From: Pseudaquabacterium terrae
GTDB lineage: Bacteria; Pseudomonadota; Gammaproteobacteria; Burkholderiales; Burkholderiaceae_C
NCBI RefSeq assembly: GCF_013266755.1
Contig: NZ_JABRWJ010000012.1
Coordinates: 124,001-188,000 of the forward strand
Reading direction: 5' to 3'
Length of the DNA: 64,000 nucleotides
The notes beneath the pieces were generated by a model. The model did no database searches. It saw only the letters and a list, made by a program, of their open reading frames with translations, and had not been told where the DNA came from. The translations under genes were made by a program, and so were the position numbers. Below, one piece after another: positions 48,046-58,300 of the stretch. Numbering within the stretch: the stretch's first letter is position 1; every line of letters starts with the position of its first letter.

Positions 48046-50427
48046 TCAGTTGCGCACGGGCTTGCCGGTCTGCAGGAAGCCCATCACGCGCTCCTGGGTC
48101 TTCGGGTGCTCGAGCAAGGCGCAGAAGTGCTTGCGCTCCAGCGTCATCAGGTATTCCTCGGTCACCAGCGAGCCGGCATCGACCTCGCCGCCGCAGACCA
48201 CGTCGGCGATCAGGCCGGCGATGTGGTAGTCGTGCGGGCCGATGAAGCCGCCGTCGCGCATCGCGACGAGCTGGGCCTTGATCGTGGCGATGCCCGAACG
48301 GCCGGCCACCGGGATCAGCGACTTCAGCGGCGCACGCCAGCCGGAGTCGGTCATCGCCTTGGCCTGCGCGATCGCGACGTACAGCAGCTCGTCCTTGTTG
48401 GCGACGATCACGTCGTCGTCGAGCAGGTAGCCCAATTTGCGGCTCTCGAGCGCGCTGGTGCCGACAGTGGCCATCGCCGCGGCCTGGAAGCCGTCCTTGA
48501 CGAAGGACAGGTAGTCGGTGTTGTTGGCTGCCTTGGCTTTCTCGGCGCCACGGCGCGCGATGTAGGTCAGGCCACCGCCGCCGGGCAGCAGGCCGACGCC
48601 GACTTCCACCAGGCCCACATAACTCTCCATGTGAGCGACCCGCTTCGCGCAGGCCACGGCAATCTCACACCCGCCGCCGAGCGCCATGCCGCGCACCGCG
48701 GCGATCGTCGGCACACCGGCGTAGCGCACGCGCAGCAGCGCATCCTGCAGCTTCTTGATCTCCGGCGCGATGCCCTTGGCGCCCGACTTCATGAAGGTCG
48801 GCAGCATCGCTTCGAGGTTGGCACCGGCCGAGAACGGCTCGTCCGGCGACCAGATCACCAGGCCCTTGTACTTGGCCTCGGCCAGCTCGACCGCCTTCAG
48901 CAGGCCATCGATCACGCCCGGGCCGATCAGGTGCATCTTGCTGGTGATGCTGGCGATCAGCACCTCGCCGTCGAGCGTCCAGGCGCGCAGTTCGTCGTTC
49001 TTGAATTCCTCGGTGCCGGCAGTGATCGGCGCCTTCGCGCCCTCGCCCAGCAGCGCCTCGGGGAACAGCTGGCGCTGGTAGACCGGCAGCGACGAGCGCG
49101 GGATGTACTTCTTCTGCGCGGCGCTCCACGAGCCTTCCGGCGTGTGCACGCCGGTGCGGCCATCGAACACCCAGTCGGGCAGCGGCGCCTTGGAGAGCGC
49201 CTTGCCGGCATCGATGTCTTCCTTGACCCAGGTCGCCACCTGCTGCCAGCCGGCTTCCTGCCACAGCTCGAACGGGCCCTGCTTGGTGCCGAAGCCCCAG
49301 CGCATCGCCTGGTCGACCTCACGCGCCGAATCGGCGATCTCGGCCAGGTGCACCGCGACGTAGTGGAAGCTGTTGCGCAGGATCGCCCACAGGAACTGCG
49401 CCTGCGGATGGCTGGCCTCGCGCAGCAGCTTCAGCCGCTCGGCCGCGGGCTTCTTCAGGATGCGGTCGACGATCGCCTCGGCCTTGCCGCCGGCCGGCAC
49501 GTAGTCGCCCTTGGCGAGATCGAAACGCAGGATGTCCTTGCCGACCTTCTTGTAGAAACCGGCGCCGGTCTTCTGGCCCAGCGCCTTGGCGTCCAGCAGC
49601 TTGGCCACCGCCGGCGGCGTCGCGTAGCTGGGATAGAACGGATCGTCCTTCAGGTTGTCCTGCAGCGTCTTGACCACGTGCGCCATCGTGTCGAGGCCGA
49701 CCACGTCCGCGGTGCGGAAGGTGCCCGAGCTGGCGCGGCCGAGCTTCTTGCCGGTCAGGTCGTCGACGATGTCGTAGCTCAGGCCGAAGTTCTGGGCCTC
49801 CTGGATCGTCGACAGCATGCCGGCGATGCCGACGCGGTTGGCGACGAAGTTCGGCGTGTCCTTTGCGCGCACGACGCCCTTGCCGAGGCCCGAGGTCACG
49901 AAGGTCTCGAGCTGGTCGAGCACCTGCGGTTGGGTGGTCGGCGTCGGGATCAGCTCGACCAAGTACATGTACCGCGGCGGGTTGAAGAAGTGGATGCCGC
50001 AGAAGCGCGGCTTGATCGACTCCGGCAGTGCCTCGGCGAGCTTGGTGATCGACAGGCCCGAGGTGTTCGACGCGACGATCGCGTGCGGCGCAACGTGCGG
50101 CGCGATCTTCGTGTAGAGGTCGAGCTTCCAGTCCATGCGCTCGGCGATCGCTTCGATCACCAGGTCGCAGTCCTTGAGCAGGTCCAGGTGCTCTTCGTAG
50201 TTCGCGGCCTGGATGAACCCCAGGTCGTCGGCGTTACCGATCGGCGAGGGCTTCAGCTTCTTCAGGCCGTCGATCGCCTTGGTGACGATGCCGTTCTTCG
50301 GGCCTTCCTTCGCAGGCAGGTCGAACAGCACCACCGGCACCTTGACATTGACGAGGTGGGCGGCGATCTGCGCGCCCATCACGCCGGCACCGAGAACGGC
50401 GACCTTGCGCACGTTGAACTTGCTCAT
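48046..50427 (-). CDS. 3-hydroxyacyl-CoA dehydrogenase/enoyl-CoA hydratase (FadN-type)
   Basis: A 793-residue multifunctional enzyme. The dehydrogenase comes first: VAVLGAGVMGAQIAAHLVNV (NAD site), IVASNTSGLSITKL, RFCGIHFFNPPRYMYLVELI. The hydratase domain is at the C-terminus, with TIAAVRGMALGGGCEIAVAC and GLVEVGVGLLPGGGG. This order matches B. subtilis FadN, not E. coli FadB (hydratase first). Both steps of beta-oxidation between FadE and thiolase are thus covered. Confidence 0.92.
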   Translation of the reverse strand: MSKFNVRKVAVLGAGVMGAQIAAHLVNVKVPVVLFDLPAKEGPKNGIVTKAIDGLKKLKPSPIGNADDLGFIQAANYEEHLDLLKDCDLVIEAIAERMDWKLDLYTKIAPHVAPHAIVASNTSGLSITKLAEALPESIKPRFCGIHFFNPPRYMYLVELIPTPTTQPQVLDQLETFVTSGLGKGVVRAKDTPNFVANRVGIAGMLSTIQEAQNFGLSYDIVDDLTGKKLGRASSGTFRTADVVGLDTMAHVVKTLQDNLKDDPFYPSYATPPAVAKLLDAKALGQKTGAGFYKKVGKDILRFDLAKGDYVPAGGKAEAIVDRILKKPAAERLKLLREASHPQAQFLWAILRNSFHYVAVHLAEIADSAREVDQAMRWGFGTKQGPFELWQEAGWQQVATWVKEDIDAGKALSKAPLPDWVFDGRTGVHTPEGSWSAAQKKYIPRSSLPVYQRQLFPEALLGEGAKAPITAGTEEFKNDELRAWTLDGEVLIASITSKMHLIGPGVIDGLLKAVELAEAKYKGLVIWSPDEPFSAGANLEAMLPTFMKSGAKGIAPEIKKLQDALLRVRYAGVPTIAAVRGMALGGGCEIAVACAKRVAHMESYVGLVEVGVGLLPGGGGLTYIARRGAEKAKAANNTDYLSFVKDGFQAAAMATVGTSALESRKLGYLLDDDVIVANKDELLYVAIAQAKAMTDSGWRAPLKSLIPVAGRSGIATIKAQLVAMRDGGFIGPHDYHIAGLIADVVCGGEVDAGSLVTEEYLMTLERKHFCALLEHPKTQERVMGFLQTGKPVRN

Positions 50428-50452
50428 GACTTCTCCGGTGAAGGATTCAGGG

Positions 50453-50881
50453 TCACTCGACCCGGATCCACTGTTGATTTCGGTAGAACGGGCCGACGTA
50501 GCCGCGCACTTCGAGCGACTTGCCGCCGTCCAGCGGCTTCAGGCGCAGCTTGTAGACCTTGCCGTTGTTCGGATCGAGGATCTCGCCGCCTTCCCAGACG
50601 TCGCCGTTGGCCTTCGCGTTGCGGATGATGGTCATGCCGAGGATCGGCTTGTCCTTGCGGTCGTCGCTGCACTTGTCGCAGACGGCGTCCTGCTTGGCCT
50701 TCGGATCGAGGAACTTCTCGATCTTGCCGCTGAGCACGCCGCCTGAGTCGGTGACGCGCACATGCGACTTCTCGGTCTTGGTCTCGTCGTCGATCGTCTT
50801 CCACAGCCCGACCGGCGAGGCCTGTGCGAAGGCCAGGCCGGCAGCGGCGGACAGGACAAAGGCAACCAGATGCTTCTTCAT
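50453..50881 (-). CDS. DUF2147 secreted protein
   Basis: A 142-residue exported protein: signal peptide KKHLVAFVLSAAAGLAFA, mature part starting QASPVGLWKTIDDETK. DUF2147 is recognised by VGLWKT, GKIEKFLDP and a terminal KSLEVRGYVGPFYRNQQW. A CDKC pair is present. It sits between fadE and fadB in the operon; function unknown, perhaps lipocalin-like. Confidence 0.87.
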   Translation of the reverse strand: MKKHLVAFVLSAAAGLAFAQASPVGLWKTIDDETKTEKSHVRVTDSGGVLSGKIEKFLDPKAKQDAVCDKCSDDRKDKPILGMTIIRNAKANGDVWEGGEILDPNNGKVYKLRLKPLDGGKSLEVRGYVGPFYRNQQWIRVE

Positions 50882-50914
50882 TGCTAACGTCTCCAGGAGG
50901 TGGGAGGCGGCAGC

Positions 50915-52705
50915 TTAGAACAAGGCTTCGTCCATCGCCATCAGCGGCGCGAGACCGGCCCGCGCGCTGCGGATCAGCGACGCGGTTTCGGGCAGCAGCT
51001 TGGCGAAGTAGAAGCGTGCGGTGTGCAGCTTGGCGGTGTAGAACGGATCGCCCGAACCCTGCTTCTCCAGCGCCACCTTCGCCATGCGGGCGAAGAGATA
51101 CGCGAAGCACAGGTGGCCGACGATGCGCAGGTAGTCCACCGCCGCCGCGCCGACCTCGTCGGCATTGCCGAAGGCCTTCATGCCGAGCTCGGTGGTCAGC
51201 TTGGTGACCTTGTCGCCCAGGTCGGCCAGCGGGTTGACGAACTCCTGCATCGGCTCGCTGACGCCTTCCTCCTCGACGAACGCGGCGATCAGCTTGCCGA
51301 ACTTCTTCAGCTTCTTGCCGTTGTCCGACAGCACCTTGCGGCCCAGCAGGTCGAGCGACTGCACGGTGTTCGTGCCTTCGTAGATCATGTTGATGCGCGC
51401 ATCACGCACGAACTGCTCCACGCCCGACTCGTGGATGTAGCCATGGCCGCCGAAGACCTGCATGCAGTGCGAGGTCGCGATCCATCCGTTGTCGGTCAGG
51501 AAGGCCTTGATCACCGGCGTTAGCAGCGCGACCATGTCGTCGGCGTCCTGACGCTCGTCGGCATCGTCGGTGGCCAGCATCTTGTCGAGCTGCAGCGCGG
51601 TGAACATCGACAGCGCGCGGCCGCCCTCGGCATAAGCGCGCGCGGTCAGCAGCATCTTGCGCACGTCGGGGTGCACGATGATCGGATCGGCGGGCTTGTC
51701 GGGCGCCTTCGGGCCGGACAGCGCGCGCATCTGGATGCGGTCCTTCGCGTAGGCCACCGCGTTCTGGTAGGCCACCTCGGTCAGGCCGAGCGACTGGTTG
51801 CCCACGCCCAGGCGCGCCGCGTTCATCATCACGAACATCGCCGCCAGGCCCTTGTTCGGCGCGCCGACCAGCGTGCCGACGGCGTTATCCAGCACCATCT
51901 GGCACGTCGAATTGCCGTGGATGCCCATCTTGTGCTCGAGGCCGGCGCAGTGGATGCCGTTGCGCTCGCCGATCGAGCCGTCGGCATTCACCAGGTACTT
52001 CGGCACCACGAACAGCGAGATGCCCTTGCTGCCCTGCGGCGCGTCCGGCAGGCGCGCCAGCACCAGGTGGATGATGTTGTCGGCCAGGTCATGCTCGCCG
52101 GCCGAGATGAAGATCTTCTGGCCGGTGATGCGGTACGTACCGTCGGCCCGCGGCTCGGCCTTGCTGCGCAGCATGCCCAGATCGGTGCCGCAGTGCGGCT
52201 CGGTCAGGCACATCGTGCCGGTCCACTTGCCGCTGGTCAGCTTGGGCAGATAGGTGGCTTTCTGCTCCGGCGTGCCGTGCGCATGCAGCGCCTCGTAGGC
52301 ACCGTGCGACAGGCCGGGGTACATCGTCCAGGCCTGGTTGGCCGAGTTCAGCATCTCGTAGAAGCACTGGTTCACGAGGATCGGCAGGCCCTGGCCGCCG
52401 AACTCCGGATCGCCGCTCAATGACGGCCAGCCGCCTTCGACATAGGTCGCATAGGCTGCCTTGAAGCCCTTCGGCGTCTGCACCTCGTGCGTCGTCTTGT
52501 CGAGCTTGCAGCCTTCGGCGTCGCCAGACAGGTTCAGCGGCGCGGTCACCTCGGCCGCGAACTTGCCGCCCTCCTCGAGCACCGCGTTCAGCGTCTCGGC
52601 ATCGATGTCGGCGTGCTTCGGCAGGGCCTTCAGCTCCTCGACGGCATTGAGCACTTCGTGCATCAGGAACTGCATGTCGCGAAGCGGCGGGGTGTACTGA
52701 GGCAT
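50915..52705 (-). CDS. Acyl-CoA dehydrogenase with C-terminal extension
   Basis: A 596-residue flavoprotein that introduces the alpha-beta double bond. MCLTEPHCGTDLGML is the FAD/substrate motif, QVFGGHGYIHESGVEQFVRD carries the catalytic-region Gly-His with the nearby Glu, and TNTVQSLDLLGRKVL follows. The extra C-terminal ~130 residues mark the DUF/acyl-CoA dehydrogenase C subfamily common in Proteobacteria. Second gene after the TetR regulator on the same strand. Confidence 0.93.
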   Translation of the reverse strand: MPQYTPPLRDMQFLMHEVLNAVEELKALPKHADIDAETLNAVLEEGGKFAAEVTAPLNLSGDAEGCKLDKTTHEVQTPKGFKAAYATYVEGGWPSLSGDPEFGGQGLPILVNQCFYEMLNSANQAWTMYPGLSHGAYEALHAHGTPEQKATYLPKLTSGKWTGTMCLTEPHCGTDLGMLRSKAEPRADGTYRITGQKIFISAGEHDLADNIIHLVLARLPDAPQGSKGISLFVVPKYLVNADGSIGERNGIHCAGLEHKMGIHGNSTCQMVLDNAVGTLVGAPNKGLAAMFVMMNAARLGVGNQSLGLTEVAYQNAVAYAKDRIQMRALSGPKAPDKPADPIIVHPDVRKMLLTARAYAEGGRALSMFTALQLDKMLATDDADERQDADDMVALLTPVIKAFLTDNGWIATSHCMQVFGGHGYIHESGVEQFVRDARINMIYEGTNTVQSLDLLGRKVLSDNGKKLKKFGKLIAAFVEEEGVSEPMQEFVNPLADLGDKVTKLTTELGMKAFGNADEVGAAAVDYLRIVGHLCFAYLFARMAKVALEKQGSGDPFYTAKLHTARFYFAKLLPETASLIRSARAGLAPLMAMDEALF

Positions 52706-52742
52706 GGGACAGCTCCTGGAGTGATACGGAACGGGAAAACGG

Positions 52743-53429
52743 TCAGCGGGTCGCAGCGCGGGGCTTGCGATCGGGCGTGGTGGTGAGGTACAGCGAAACG
52801 ATGCGGTCGAAGCCGGTGCGGGCGCGGTCGACGGCGCCGGGCAGGCGCAGGAAACGGGCGTCGTGGTGCAGCGCCAGGATCAGGCCGTGGATCTCGAACA
52901 ACATCTGCAGCGAATCGGTGTCGGCGCGCAGGTGGCCTTCGTCGATCGACAGCCGGATCGCGCGCTCGAGCGCCGCCTGCCAGGCGCGCACCATCGAGGC
53001 CAGCGCGTCACGCACGGGGCCCGGCCGGTCGTCGAACTCGACCGCGCCGCTGATGTAGATGCAGCCCGAATCGAGCTCGACGGAGACGCGCTTGACCCAG
53101 CGCTCGAAGAGGGCCCGCAGCCGCGGCAGGCCACGTGCCTCACGCACCGCGGGAAAGAAGATCTCTTCCTCGAAACGCTGGTGATATTCGCGGATCACCG
53201 CGATCTGCAGTTCCTCGCGCGAGCCGAAGTGGGCGAACACGCCCGACTTGCTCATCTGCGTCACCTCGGCCAGCGCGCCGATCGACAGGCCTTCGAGGCC
53301 CATGTGCGAGGCCAGGCCGAGGGCGGCTTCGAGGATCGCGGCGCGGGTCTGCTGGCCCTTCTGCAACGAACGCGCGGCGGCGCTGGCAGAAGAGCGTTTG
53401 CGCGGCGGAGGCAGGGAGGTGACGGTCAC
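52743..53429 (-). CDS. TetR-family regulator of the beta-oxidation operon
   Basis: The 228-residue repressor has the TetR helix-turn-helix ILEAALGLASHMGLEGLSIG then ALAEVTQMSKSGVFAHFGSR, with a C-terminal ligand domain (LDSGCIYISGAVEFDDRPGPV). It lies 37 bases upstream of fadE and is most likely part of the same transcript, so it would autoregulate and respond to acyl-CoA. FadP-like regulators occupy this role in Betaproteobacteria; assignment is inference. Confidence 0.85.
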   Translation of the reverse strand: MTVTSLPPPRKRSSASAAARSLQKGQQTRAAILEAALGLASHMGLEGLSIGALAEVTQMSKSGVFAHFGSREELQIAVIREYHQRFEEEIFFPAVREARGLPRLRALFERWVKRVSVELDSGCIYISGAVEFDDRPGPVRDALASMVRAWQAALERAIRLSIDEGHLRADTDSLQMLFEIHGLILALHHDARFLRLPGAVDRARTGFDRIVSLYLTTTPDRKPRAATR

Positions 53430-53449
53430 GGCGGTCCCGAAAGGAACGA

Positions 53450-53457
53450 ACGATCGT
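53450..53457. promoter_or_regulatory. Candidate TetR operator core
   Basis: ACGATCGT is a perfect 8-base palindrome 20 bases upstream of the TetR start, in a GAACGAACGATCGTGC context. TetR regulators of fatty-acid genes bind sites of this general type. The rest of 53430-53668 shows no gene. Confidence 0.35.
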
Positions 53458-53668
53458 GCTATTTTGCAGAACTCCGCCGGTCCGTGTTGCCAACTCAGGC
53501 CGCTTTTTCTAGGTGGCAGCTTCTAGATCGCGCAGCAATCTCGACGCCGGGAAATCCCTTGGGCACGCCACCTGCCAAGGTTTGAATGCGCCGCCGCGGG
53601 GCCGATGACACCGGAAAACGACCGGAATGCATTACCCTTCCGGGATCGTGCACCGGAGGTCACCCCCT

Positions 53669-54226
53669 TTGGACGTCTTGCAGCTCGATGTGTCCGGCCG
53701 CCCGCAGGCGTGGATCACGCCTCGCGAGGCTGCACTGCTGTATGCCTGTGACGGCATCGCCTGGACCCTCGGCCGCGCCTGCCACGTGCTGCGTGGCGGC
53801 ATCCAGCGCACCACCGGCCTGCAATCGCGCATAGAGGTGCATTCGATCGTCGCGGTGCGCGGCTCGATCCCTAGCCGCGCCTGGCGCCAGACGCCGGCGA
53901 TGACCAACACCAAGCTCTTCGTGCGCGACCGCCACGTCTGCGCCTACTGCGGCGGCCGCTTCGGCTTCGACACGCTGACGCGCGAGCACATCGTGCCGGT
54001 CTCGCGCGGCGGCCGCGACACCTGGATGAACTGCATCACCGCCTGCCGCGCCTGCAACGGCCGCAAGGGCAACCGGATGCCCGAAGAAGCGCGCATGACG
54101 CTGCTGTACCTGCCCTACATACCCAGCCTGCACGAGGACATGATCCTGCGCGGCCGCCGCATCCTGACCGACCAGATGGAATTCCTGCTGGCCAGCGTGC
54201 CGCGCTCGAGCCGCCTGCACGCCTGA
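53669..54226 (+). CDS. HNH endonuclease-domain protein
   Basis: A ~185-residue protein. CAYCGGRF, LTREHIVPVSRGGRDTWMNC and CRACNGRKGNRMPEEA form a classical HNH nuclease with two zinc-binding CxxC pairs; His-Asn-His-type residues are in REHIVP and N of WMNC. Start TTG 53669 has GGAGG nine bases upstream; ATG 53627 would extend it. Stand-alone genes like this are common in Burkholderiales chromosomes; role unknown. Confidence 0.83.
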   Translation: MDVLQLDVSGRPQAWITPREAALLYACDGIAWTLGRACHVLRGGIQRTTGLQSRIEVHSIVAVRGSIPSRAWRQTPAMTNTKLFVRDRHVCAYCGGRFGFDTLTREHIVPVSRGGRDTWMNCITACRACNGRKGNRMPEEARMTLLYLPYIPSLHEDMILRGRRILTDQMEFLLASVPRSSRLHA

Positions 54227-54234
54227 ACGGTCCC

Positions 54235-54267
54235 GCGTCTGCCCGGCCTGTGGCGCCGGGCAGACGC
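54235..54267 (+). terminator. Hairpin after the HNH gene
   Basis: Perfect 12-bp arms GCGTCTGCCCGG (54235-54246) and CCGGGCAGACGC (54256-54267) with a 9-base loop. There is no strong T-run, so termination efficiency is uncertain. Confidence 0.5.
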
Positions 54268-54363
54268 CTCATCCTGCCGCCCCGACTTTTCGTCGCCTGC
54301 CCCTTGCCGCGCCGGCGGTGGACCCGGACAGTGCGCCCTTGTCGCCCGTCCGGAGAGCCCCGC

Positions 54364-55290
54364 ATGTCCCCGCCCCTGCTGCAGATCGAGCAGCTCAGCC
54401 ACGTCTACCCCAACGGCACGCGTGCGCTCGACAACGTGACCCTCGAGATCCCGCGCGGCATGTTCGGCCTGCTGGGGCCGAACGGCGCCGGCAAGTCGAC
54501 GCTGATGCGCTGCCTGGCGACCCTGCAGATCCCGAGCAGCGGCCGCATCCGCTTCGGCGACATCGAGCTGCGCACTCACCCTGAGCGCCTGCGCGCGACG
54601 CTGGGATACCTGCCGCAGGACTTCGGCGTCTACCCGCGCGTCTCGGCCTGGGACATGCTGGACCACCTGGCGGTGCTCAAGGGCATCGCCGCGCGTGGTG
54701 AGCGGCGCGAGACCATCGAGGCGCTGCTGCAGCAGGTGAACCTGTGGGACGTGCGCAAGCGCGCGATCGCCGGCTTCTCCGGCGGCATGCGCCAGCGCTT
54801 CGGCATCGCGCAGGCGCTGATCGGCAATCCGCAGCTGATCATCGTCGACGAGCCGACCGCCGGCCTCGATCCCGAGGAACGCAACCGCTTCAACAACCTG
54901 CTGTCGGAGATCGGCGAGAGCGTCGTCGTGATCCTGTCGACGCACATCGTCGACGACGTCAGCGACCTGTGCTCGCGGATGGCGATCCTGGTCGATGGCC
55001 GCATCGTCGCGCAGGACACGCCGGCAACGCTGATCGCCTCGATCGAGGGCCGGGTCTGGACCAGCGTGATCGACAAGGCCGAGCTGCCCGAGTACCGCAA
55101 GCAGTTCCAGGTCATCGCGACGCGGCTGCGCGCCGGCCGCACGCAGATCCACGTGCTCGCCGACGCGGCGCCGGACCCGCGCTTCGAGCCGGTGCCGGCG
55201 GCGCTGGAGGATGTGTACTTCGCGACGCTGCACCGTGAACGCCGCCGCGCCGAAGCGGCTGCTGCTGCCGCTTCGGCCGCAGCCGCCTAG
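54364..55290 (+). CDS. ABC transporter ATPase
   Basis: A 308-residue ATPase with Walker A GPNGAGKST, signature FSGGMRQRFGIAQAL, Walker B IIVDEPTAGLDPEERNRF and H-loop LSTHIVDDV. ABC-2/NatA-like. It ends with an Ala-rich tail. Start ATG 54364. It is followed 14 bases later by the permease-peptidase fusion and presumably forms its motor. Confidence 0.9.
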   Translation: MSPPLLQIEQLSHVYPNGTRALDNVTLEIPRGMFGLLGPNGAGKSTLMRCLATLQIPSSGRIRFGDIELRTHPERLRATLGYLPQDFGVYPRVSAWDMLDHLAVLKGIAARGERRETIEALLQQVNLWDVRKRAIAGFSGGMRQRFGIAQALIGNPQLIIVDEPTAGLDPEERNRFNNLLSEIGESVVVILSTHIVDDVSDLCSRMAILVDGRIVAQDTPATLIASIEGRVWTSVIDKAELPEYRKQFQVIATRLRAGRTQIHVLADAAPDPRFEPVPAALEDVYFATLHRERRRAEAAAAAASAAAA

Positions 55291-55303
55291 AAGGACGCCG
55301 CCG

Positions 55304-58300
55304 ATGCTGCGCCACATCGCCGCCTTCGAATGGCGCTATCAGCTGAAAAGCCCGGTGTTCTGGGTCGGCTGCCTGATCTTCTTCCTGCTGAGCTTCGGCG
55401 CCACGACGATCGAGCAGGTCCAGATCGGCAGCCGCGGCAACGTCAACATCAATTCGCCGTTCGCGATCGTGCAGACGCTGGCGGTGATGAGCCTGTTCGC
55501 CGTCTTCGTCACCGTCGCGCTGGTCGCCAACGTCGTGATCCGCGACGACGAGACCGGCTTCGCGCCGATCCTGCGCTCGACCTCGCTGCGCAAGGGTGAC
55601 TACCTCGTCGGCCGCTTCGTCGGCGCGTGCGCCGCGGCGTTCCTGCTGCTGGCGTGCATTCCATTGGCGGTCGCGCTCGGTTCGCTGATGCCGTGGCTCG
55701 ATCCCGAGAAGGTCGGCCCGCAGCGTTGGGCGAACTACCTGTGGCCGCTGTTCGCGATCGCGCTGCCGACGCTGCTGATCACCGGCGCGGCCTTCTTCGC
55801 GCTGGCCACCGCGACACGCTCGATGATGTGGACCTACGTCGGCGTCGTCGCGCTGCTGGTGCTGTACATCGTGATGCGCGTGCTGCTGCGCGACCCGCGG
55901 CACGACACCCTCGCCGCGCTGCTCGATCCGTTCGGCATCTCACCGCTGTCGATCACGATGCGCTACTGGACCGCCGCCGAGCGCAACAGCCAGCTGCCGG
56001 CGCTGAGCGGGTTGCTGCTGGCCAACCGCGTGTTGTGGACCGGCGCCGCCCTGGTGATGTTCGGCATCGCGTGGCGGCTGTTCCGCTTCGAAGGCCGCAC
56101 GCCGCGCGCCGCCGCCGCGACGACCGACGGCGACGCCGACGCGGCCGACGAAACACCCGCCGCCCGTCTGGCCCGGCTCACCGACGCCGGCCGGCCCGCA
56201 ATCGCCGACCTGCCCGCGCCGCGCGCCGACGCCGCCACCCGCCGGGCGCAGGCCTGGGCGCTGGCGCGCTTCGACATGGCCTTCGTGTTCAAGAGCCCGG
56301 CCTTCTTCGTGCTGCTGGCGATCGGGCTGATCAACGGCGGCGCGAGCCTGTGGTTCGGCGGCGAGCTCTACGGCAGCCCGTCGTGGCCGGTGACGCGGCT
56401 GATGGTGCAGGCGCTGAACGAGGCCTACACGATCATGCCGGTGATCATCGCGATCTACTACGGCGGCGAGCTGGTGTGGCGCGACCGCGAACGCCGCGTG
56501 CACGAGATCGTCGACGCGACCGCGGCGCCGGACTGGGCGCACCTGGTGCCCAAGATCATCGCCATCGCGCTGGTGCTGCTGGCCACCGCGCTGGTCGGCG
56601 CGCTGGCCGGCGTGCTGGTGCAGACGCTGAAGGGCTTTCACCGCTACCAGCTCGACGCCTACCTGCTGTGGTTCGTCGTGCCGACCGCGATCGCCTCGCT
56701 GCAGCTCGCGGTGCTGTCGGTCTTCGTGCAGGTGCTGGTGCCGCAGAAGTACCTCGGCTGGGGCGTGATGCTGGTGTTCCTGGTGGCCTCGATCTCGATG
56801 GCCAACGCCGGCTTCGAGCACACGCTCTACAACTACGGCACGACGACGCCGGTGCCGCTGTCGGACATGAACGGCCTCGGCCGCTTCTGGGTCGGCGCGG
56901 CCTGGCTGCACGTCTACTGGTCAGCGTTCGCGCTGCTGCTCACGGTGTTCGCGTATGCGCTGTGGCGCCGCGGCGCGACGATCGCGCTGCGGCCGCGCCT
57001 CAGCCAGCTGCGCCAGCGGCTGCGTGGCCGCGCACTTTGGGTGCTGGGCGCGGCGCTCGCCACCTGGGCCGGCAGCGGCGCGTGGATCTTCCACAACACC
57101 AACGTGCTGAACCGCTACCGGCCCCAGCCCGATCAGGAAGCGCTGCTGGCCGAGGCTGAGAAGACGCTGCTGCAGTACGAGAAGCTGCCGCAGCCGAGCA
57201 TCACGGAAGTGACGCTCGACGTGCAGCTGCATCCGCGCGAAGCACGCGCCGTGACCCGCGGCCGCTACACGCTGGAGAACCGCGAGGCCCAGCCGATCGA
57301 CGCGCTGCACCTGGCCTGGCATCCGGCGCTGCAGCTCGACTCGATCGAGCTCGACGGCGCGACGCTGGCCCAGCAATGGCCGACGCTGCACTACCGCATC
57401 TACAAGCTCGCGCAGCCGATGCAGCCGGGCGAGCGCCGCACGCTGGCCTTCACGACGACGCTGCAGGAGCGCGGCTTCCCGAACCGCGCGCCGCTGACGC
57501 GCATCGTCGCCAACGGCACGTTCATCGACAACAACGAGATCACGCCCTCCATCGGGCTGTCGCGCGAAGGTCTCTTGAAGGACCGCGCAAAGCGTCGCAA
57601 GCACGCCCTGCCGCCGGACCTGCGGCCGCCGACGCTCGAGGACGAGAGCGGCCGCCGGCACTCGGCGTTCCGCCGCGACAGCGGCTTCGTGCAGCTGGAC
57701 CTGACGGTCACGACCGATGCCGACCAGACGCCGATCGCACCGGGCTCCAGCGTGAGCGAGGTGGTCGCCGACGGCCGCCGCACGGTGCGCTTCAAGCCCG
57801 ACGCGCCGATCGAGCACTTCTATTCGATCCAGTCGGCGCGCTATGCGGTCAAGCGCGACACCTGGCGCTTCCGTGGTCCTGCAGGCGAGGTGGACGTGCC
57901 TTTGGCGGTCTATTACCACGAGCCCCATCCGTACAACGTCGAGCGCATGCTGGCGGCGATGAAGCTGTCGCTGCAGGTCTTCTCCGAGCAGTTCAGCCCC
58001 TACCAGTTCAAGCAGGCACGCATCCTCGAGTTCCCGGCCTACGCCGACTTCGCGCAGAGCTTCGCGAACACGATTCCGTATTCCGAATCGATCGGCTTCA
58101 TCCACCGCCAGGTCGACCCGGACAAGATCGACATGGTCAGCTACGTCACCGCGCACGAGATCGCTCACCAGTGGTGGGGCCACCAGCTGGTGCCGAGCAG
58201 CCAGCAGGGCGCGACGATGCTGGTCGAGAGCTTCGCGCAGTATTCGGCGCTGCTGGTGATGGAGCGCCTCTACGGGCCCGAGCAGATCCGCCGTTTCCTG

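Noticed and set aside
47491..50628. A 1045-codon open frame on the plus strand
   Set aside because: It is antisense to the thiolase and FadN-type genes, which have clear catalytic motifs.
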